Shown: positions 60,745 to 64,000 of the stretch, piece after piece
Numbering within the stretch: the first letter of the stretch is position 1
Layout of the letters: each line of letters starts with the position of its first letter
From: Enoplosus armatus
Lineage: Eukaryota; Chordata; Actinopteri; Centrarchiformes; Enoplosidae
Assembly (NCBI RefSeq): GCF_043641665.1
Contig: NC_092184.1
Span: forward strand, 1,059,001 to 1,123,000
Direction: 5' to 3'
DNA: 64,000 nt
Notes under the pieces: model-generated
What the model was told of the DNA's origin: nothing
The model's database searches: none
The model's input: only the letters and a program-made list of their open reading frames with translations
Program-made: the position numbers and the translations under genes

Positions 60745-63069
60745 GTAGTGCGCAAGAACCTTTTTATTTTCTGCACTGAATTGAAGAAAAAAAAAAGAAA
60801 AAAAAAAAAGCTAAAACTGTACACTCAATTTCTGCAGAGAGGGGACATATTTTTGACACTGCCAACGTCTTTGAACATTAGGAATTCATCAAAACATTCC
60901 AGTTGAAAGAAATGTACAAAAAGATTCCTTCATTGCCATAAAAAAAAAAAAATGTTTTAACAAAACAAAATAAAAACACATGTGCTGGGATGTGTAATGT
61001 CTGGATTTAATACTGTACAAAATGCATCTGTAATATTGAAATGGCATTCAGTCAGTCAGTCAGCGGCAGAGGAGGAATGATGTGAAATTCATATTCCACG
61101 GTCTCTTATTGTCCACATTCACATCAAACGGCCCAACCAAAAAAAAAACCTAAAGGCAGTTCAGGATTGCAATTACATATCTACAAAAATCTGCATTTTA
61201 ACAACCTAGCTATGTACACTGTACAGAGATTTAAACACAAACATACATCTTTTACAAAGAAAAAAAAAAATCAGGCAGGTTATAGTACAATACAGTGACG
61301 ATCTGAAGCAGTCGGATAACCCTGGACCTGGATGAGAGTTTGACTTCACGTCCGCAGACGTGGCGGAGATGCTACACGGTATACGGAAAACACTGGAATG
61401 CAACGCCGTTTAAAAAGAAACAAAAAAAAACGTGTCCGCTCCGCGTGGCTGTTTGGGAATAACGGTGTGTGTGACAGCATTAAACAGATTAAAAAACAAA
61501 AAACAAATGGAGGGCAACTCAGGCTCGCAGCATAATGCAAGCTGGTGCTCGTCAATTACGTTTGCCTCAGATTTCCAGCTCTGGTGGTGGCATCGTGGCA
61601 TCCTTTACAACGTCTTCCCGCCTTGACTAAACTAAATTACGATGACACGTCGCCACCGCGGCCCGTAGGATTTCATAATATGGCACAAAATTTCATAAAA
61701 AAAAAAAAAACATCATGACAAGCCGACGCCAAATCGCTAGTGCAACGTAAATAAAACGATCCCACGAAACAAAATGAACCTGAAGAGTTGCTGTGGTTGC
61801 TAATATACGTATTTTAGGATTTCTATCTATCTATCTGACTAGTAACATCCAGTCATTTTAATGCAGGTGTGCAAGCGTGGCCATTACAACCCTGACACCC
61901 CACCTATTACTCTGCTCACTCTCGCCTTATGCCAACACTGCTGCAGCTCCCTCCACAACCCCAACCTCCTCCTTATGCGCTGCGGGTTTTTTTTGCATTG
62001 TTGATTTAATTGAGATTTAATGTTCCCGTTTATGACGCGGGGATTAGTTCTCTGGCAGAATCCCCTAGCAACTGAAGTCAAATCATGTAGTGGAGTGGAA
62101 AGAGCAATATCAGTTAATCAATGTGAAAATACATTTAGCAACTACAGCAGCTCTTGGTTTTTGCACAAAACCTACAACAACAAAAAAAAGAAAAGAAATG
62201 AAGCTGGAATATGACACTAATACTTGCACTCAGCGCGCTACTCCAAGCTCACGAACCAGAAGCCAACCCTCCAACCTTTCCGCGACAACCGCCCGTCAGG
62301 AATGACACTATGAACATTTTGTGCTGATGAGGGAGGACGACTGAAGTGTCACGGCTTGATGGCGGACTTGACTTATTTGGAGATATAAGGAGCAAGCGCA
62401 TTCCATCTTAAAACAAATAAATGGCTTTGTTTTGTTTTTTTTGAAATGTGGCCAGAACACTGTTTCATACTTACTCACCAGTAAGGTCTTACTATTTTAC
62501 AAAGTCTGTACAAGCTCGGAGCACTACAAAGTTTACAAATCCAAGGAGGAAAAAAGGAAAACGGGGATCTGTGGTCCAGTGGGCTTCTGTGAAGGAGCAG
62601 GGAACCAAACAACCCGTTCACTTACATGATTGTCCCTTCTCTTTTGTCTAATTTTCTCTACTGCAGCTGTAAATCTCTTTCGGATTAGTCTTTCTCATTC
62701 ACATTCTCTATCCCATTCTTTTCACCTTACAAATGACCCCTTATTGGAACAGGAAGGACACTTCTGATTGTTCTGCACAGCGGGGGACAGGACCGACGAC
62801 ACGCTCAGTTTGGTGTTCATGGTTAACGCTCCCGTTTCTGGACAGAGTCGCACGGGAGAATAGTGCTTAAAACAAGTGAAATGTGGCCTTAAAGTTGTGG
62901 TTTTAAGGTTATTGTTATAGTCTATGGTTGTAGCAGTACCTAGCATTGCTGACAAAGCATTTCTTCCCCTGTGATAACGTCCGCTTGTGCATCTACTCCC
63001 ATTTGCACCAATGTTATGCTCCTTCTGGCCCATTATACACCCCATCGCATCCCTGTACTGATCAATGAA
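60745..63069 (-). other. Probable 3' UTR of the fat3-like gene
   Basis: Sequence after the TAA has no further coding signal and no recognised transposon, and is A/T-rich with homopolymers. The first canonical AATAAA on the minus strand that I see is at 60768-60763, with weaker ATTAAA variants near 61006 and 62018. A 3' UTR of about 2.3 kb ending near 60745 is inferred; a shorter one is possible. Confidence 0.4.
60763..60768 (-). terminator. Candidate polyadenylation signal for fat3
   Basis: TTTATT on the plus strand reads AATAAA on the gene's strand. It lies just downstream, in gene sense, of a U-rich stretch (plus-strand A runs at 60785-60810). It is the first canonical signal noticed after the stop codon. 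Use of it is inferred. Confidence 0.35.
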
Positions 63070-63689
63070 TTACACCTCAGTCTGTTGCTGTGAGTCAGTG
63101 ATGATGGTCACCCCTCGGCGAAGCTCGTCCATACTGTCAAAGTCGCTGCCGTGTTCAGAGTCCTCCAGCCCACCGGGGATTGACATGTCCGAGGCTGATG
63201 ACGCACCAACAGACAGTCGCATATTTAGCGACACAGAGTCATCAGTGTCCCCATTTCCTGGGGTTGAAGTGCTGAGGTCCCCGTGGGGTACCTCCCCAAG
63301 GGGCAGCTGGTGGGGCGGCAGGTACTGGCTGGGGTGGAAGTGTGGCCTGGCGTGCTGACGTCCGGTGCTGCCAGAGCTCAGGGTGCTCTCCTTGGAGGCC
63401 GGCGGATTAGCGGGCAGCGGAGTGTAGGACTCAGGATAATCCTCAGCTGTGGGCAGCGGAGGTGGCAGCTGGTCTTGGCTCAAGAACTCTTCTTCGTGGG
63501 GAGGGGGGTAGTCGCTGTCGATGTCATAACCCCCCAGGTAGTAGTCTGACTCAAGTTCACGGGTGCTTCCTCCAATGCGGGGGGCTGAGCCTGCTACATT
63601 GCTGCCAGGACCTGTCTCATAACCAGGCACCTCTTCGATGTCTGACAGCCTGGTGCTCGGCATCCAGTCTGACGTGTCCCAGTGATAGG
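63070..63689 (-). CDS. fat3: FAT3-like protocadherin, last coding exon (cytoplasmic tail end)
   Basis: The exon opens at 63689 after a pyrimidine tract and CAG acceptor and ends at TAA 63072-63070. It encodes 205 residues plus a split codon. The protein starts [16 protein letters not shown], then [15 protein letters not shown], then [20 protein letters not shown], and ends QQQTEV, a class I PDZ-binding motif. These are hallmarks of the intracellular tail of vertebrate FAT cadherins, giant plasma-membrane adhesion proteins acting in planar polarity and actin control. The PPPLP stretch is a possible SH3 or EVH1 site. The block from RLSDIEEVP to QYLPPH matches FAT3 as I remember it, whereas FAT1 has a more diverged version; subtype rests on memory. 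All cadherin, EGF and laminin-G exons lie to the right of the window. It is on the same strand as, and upstream of, the melatonin receptor. Confidence 0.88.
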
Positions 63690-64000
63690 CTGGACAGTAG
63701 AGGGGGAGATGGTTAGTGACAATCTGGACTGTAAATGGTAAGAGTCAACAAGCTGGACCCCAAAAATGTGGGGCAGTGCAGCAGACATGCCTTCAGTATG
63801 CACCAGGCACATTAGACTCAGAAACATCAACCATACACAGAGGTCCTGAAGGTCAGGTACATGACAAGGCACAACCTGTACAGAAAACACGTTAGGTCAT
63901 GTTAGGGTGTGTTACATGCACAATAGGAGCCTTTGAGGGTCGGGGTCACAGGCGTCACAGCATGCTGAGCTTCATGAAGAATTGCAGCACTCAAGCCATG

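Overview
The window is nuclear DNA of a bony fish, most likely a percomorph teleost. Three vertebrate coding loci can be read. All other protein signal comes from decayed transposable elements typical of fish genomes: DIRS, L1, L2, Tc1-like, retroviral pol, tRNA-type SINEs and hAT-like MITEs. There are no prokaryotic-style operons and no CRISPR arrays.

Layout of host genes. (1) 27327-27534, minus strand: coding exon 1 of a melatonin receptor, best fit MTNR1B. It sits in a CpG-rich block of about 27.33-28.08 kb. Exon 2, which carries TM2-TM7, is not in the window, so the whole left end (1-27326) is this gene's long first intron. (2) 45960-48548, plus strand: a complete 8-exon gene for a 404-residue PIM-family Ser/Thr kinase, with intact catalytic motifs and a duplicated basic N-terminal module. 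(3) 63070-63689, minus strand: the last coding exon of a FAT-type giant protocadherin, best fit FAT3. It encodes the end of the cytoplasmic tail with a PDZ-binding C-terminus, followed by a probable 3' UTR of about 2.3 kb. FAT3 followed by MTNR1B on the same strand is the order remembered for human chromosome 11. The two gene identities were called from sequence and support each other.

Transposable elements. The MTNR1 intron holds a DIRS-type tyrosine-recombinase retroelement (about 9.96-11.59 kb, minus) that is itself interrupted by an L2 3' tail. It also holds a decayed Tc1-like copy with inferred DD38E spacing (24.9-25.8 kb, minus), SINEs, a hAT-like MITE and copies of several widespread fish repeats. 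Between the two receptor-type genes lie a Tc1-like element with 23-bp perfect inverted repeats and DD37E spacing (41577-42941), a decayed L1 (50.2-54.3 kb, plus) with a 5'-truncated L2 (52.1-53.7 kb, minus) inserted in its ORF2, an LTR-like stretch and a retroviral RT fragment (57.5 kb).

The host genes do not form one pathway. MTNR1B is a Gi-coupled circadian receptor, FAT3 an adhesion and polarity cadherin, and the PIM-like gene belongs to a kinase group that is highly expanded in fish. I found no convincing new biological system. The points most worth checking are the syntenic pair, the PIM N-terminal duplication, the two nested insertions, the two unusual Tc1 catalytic spacings and a few unexplained exon-like ORFs.
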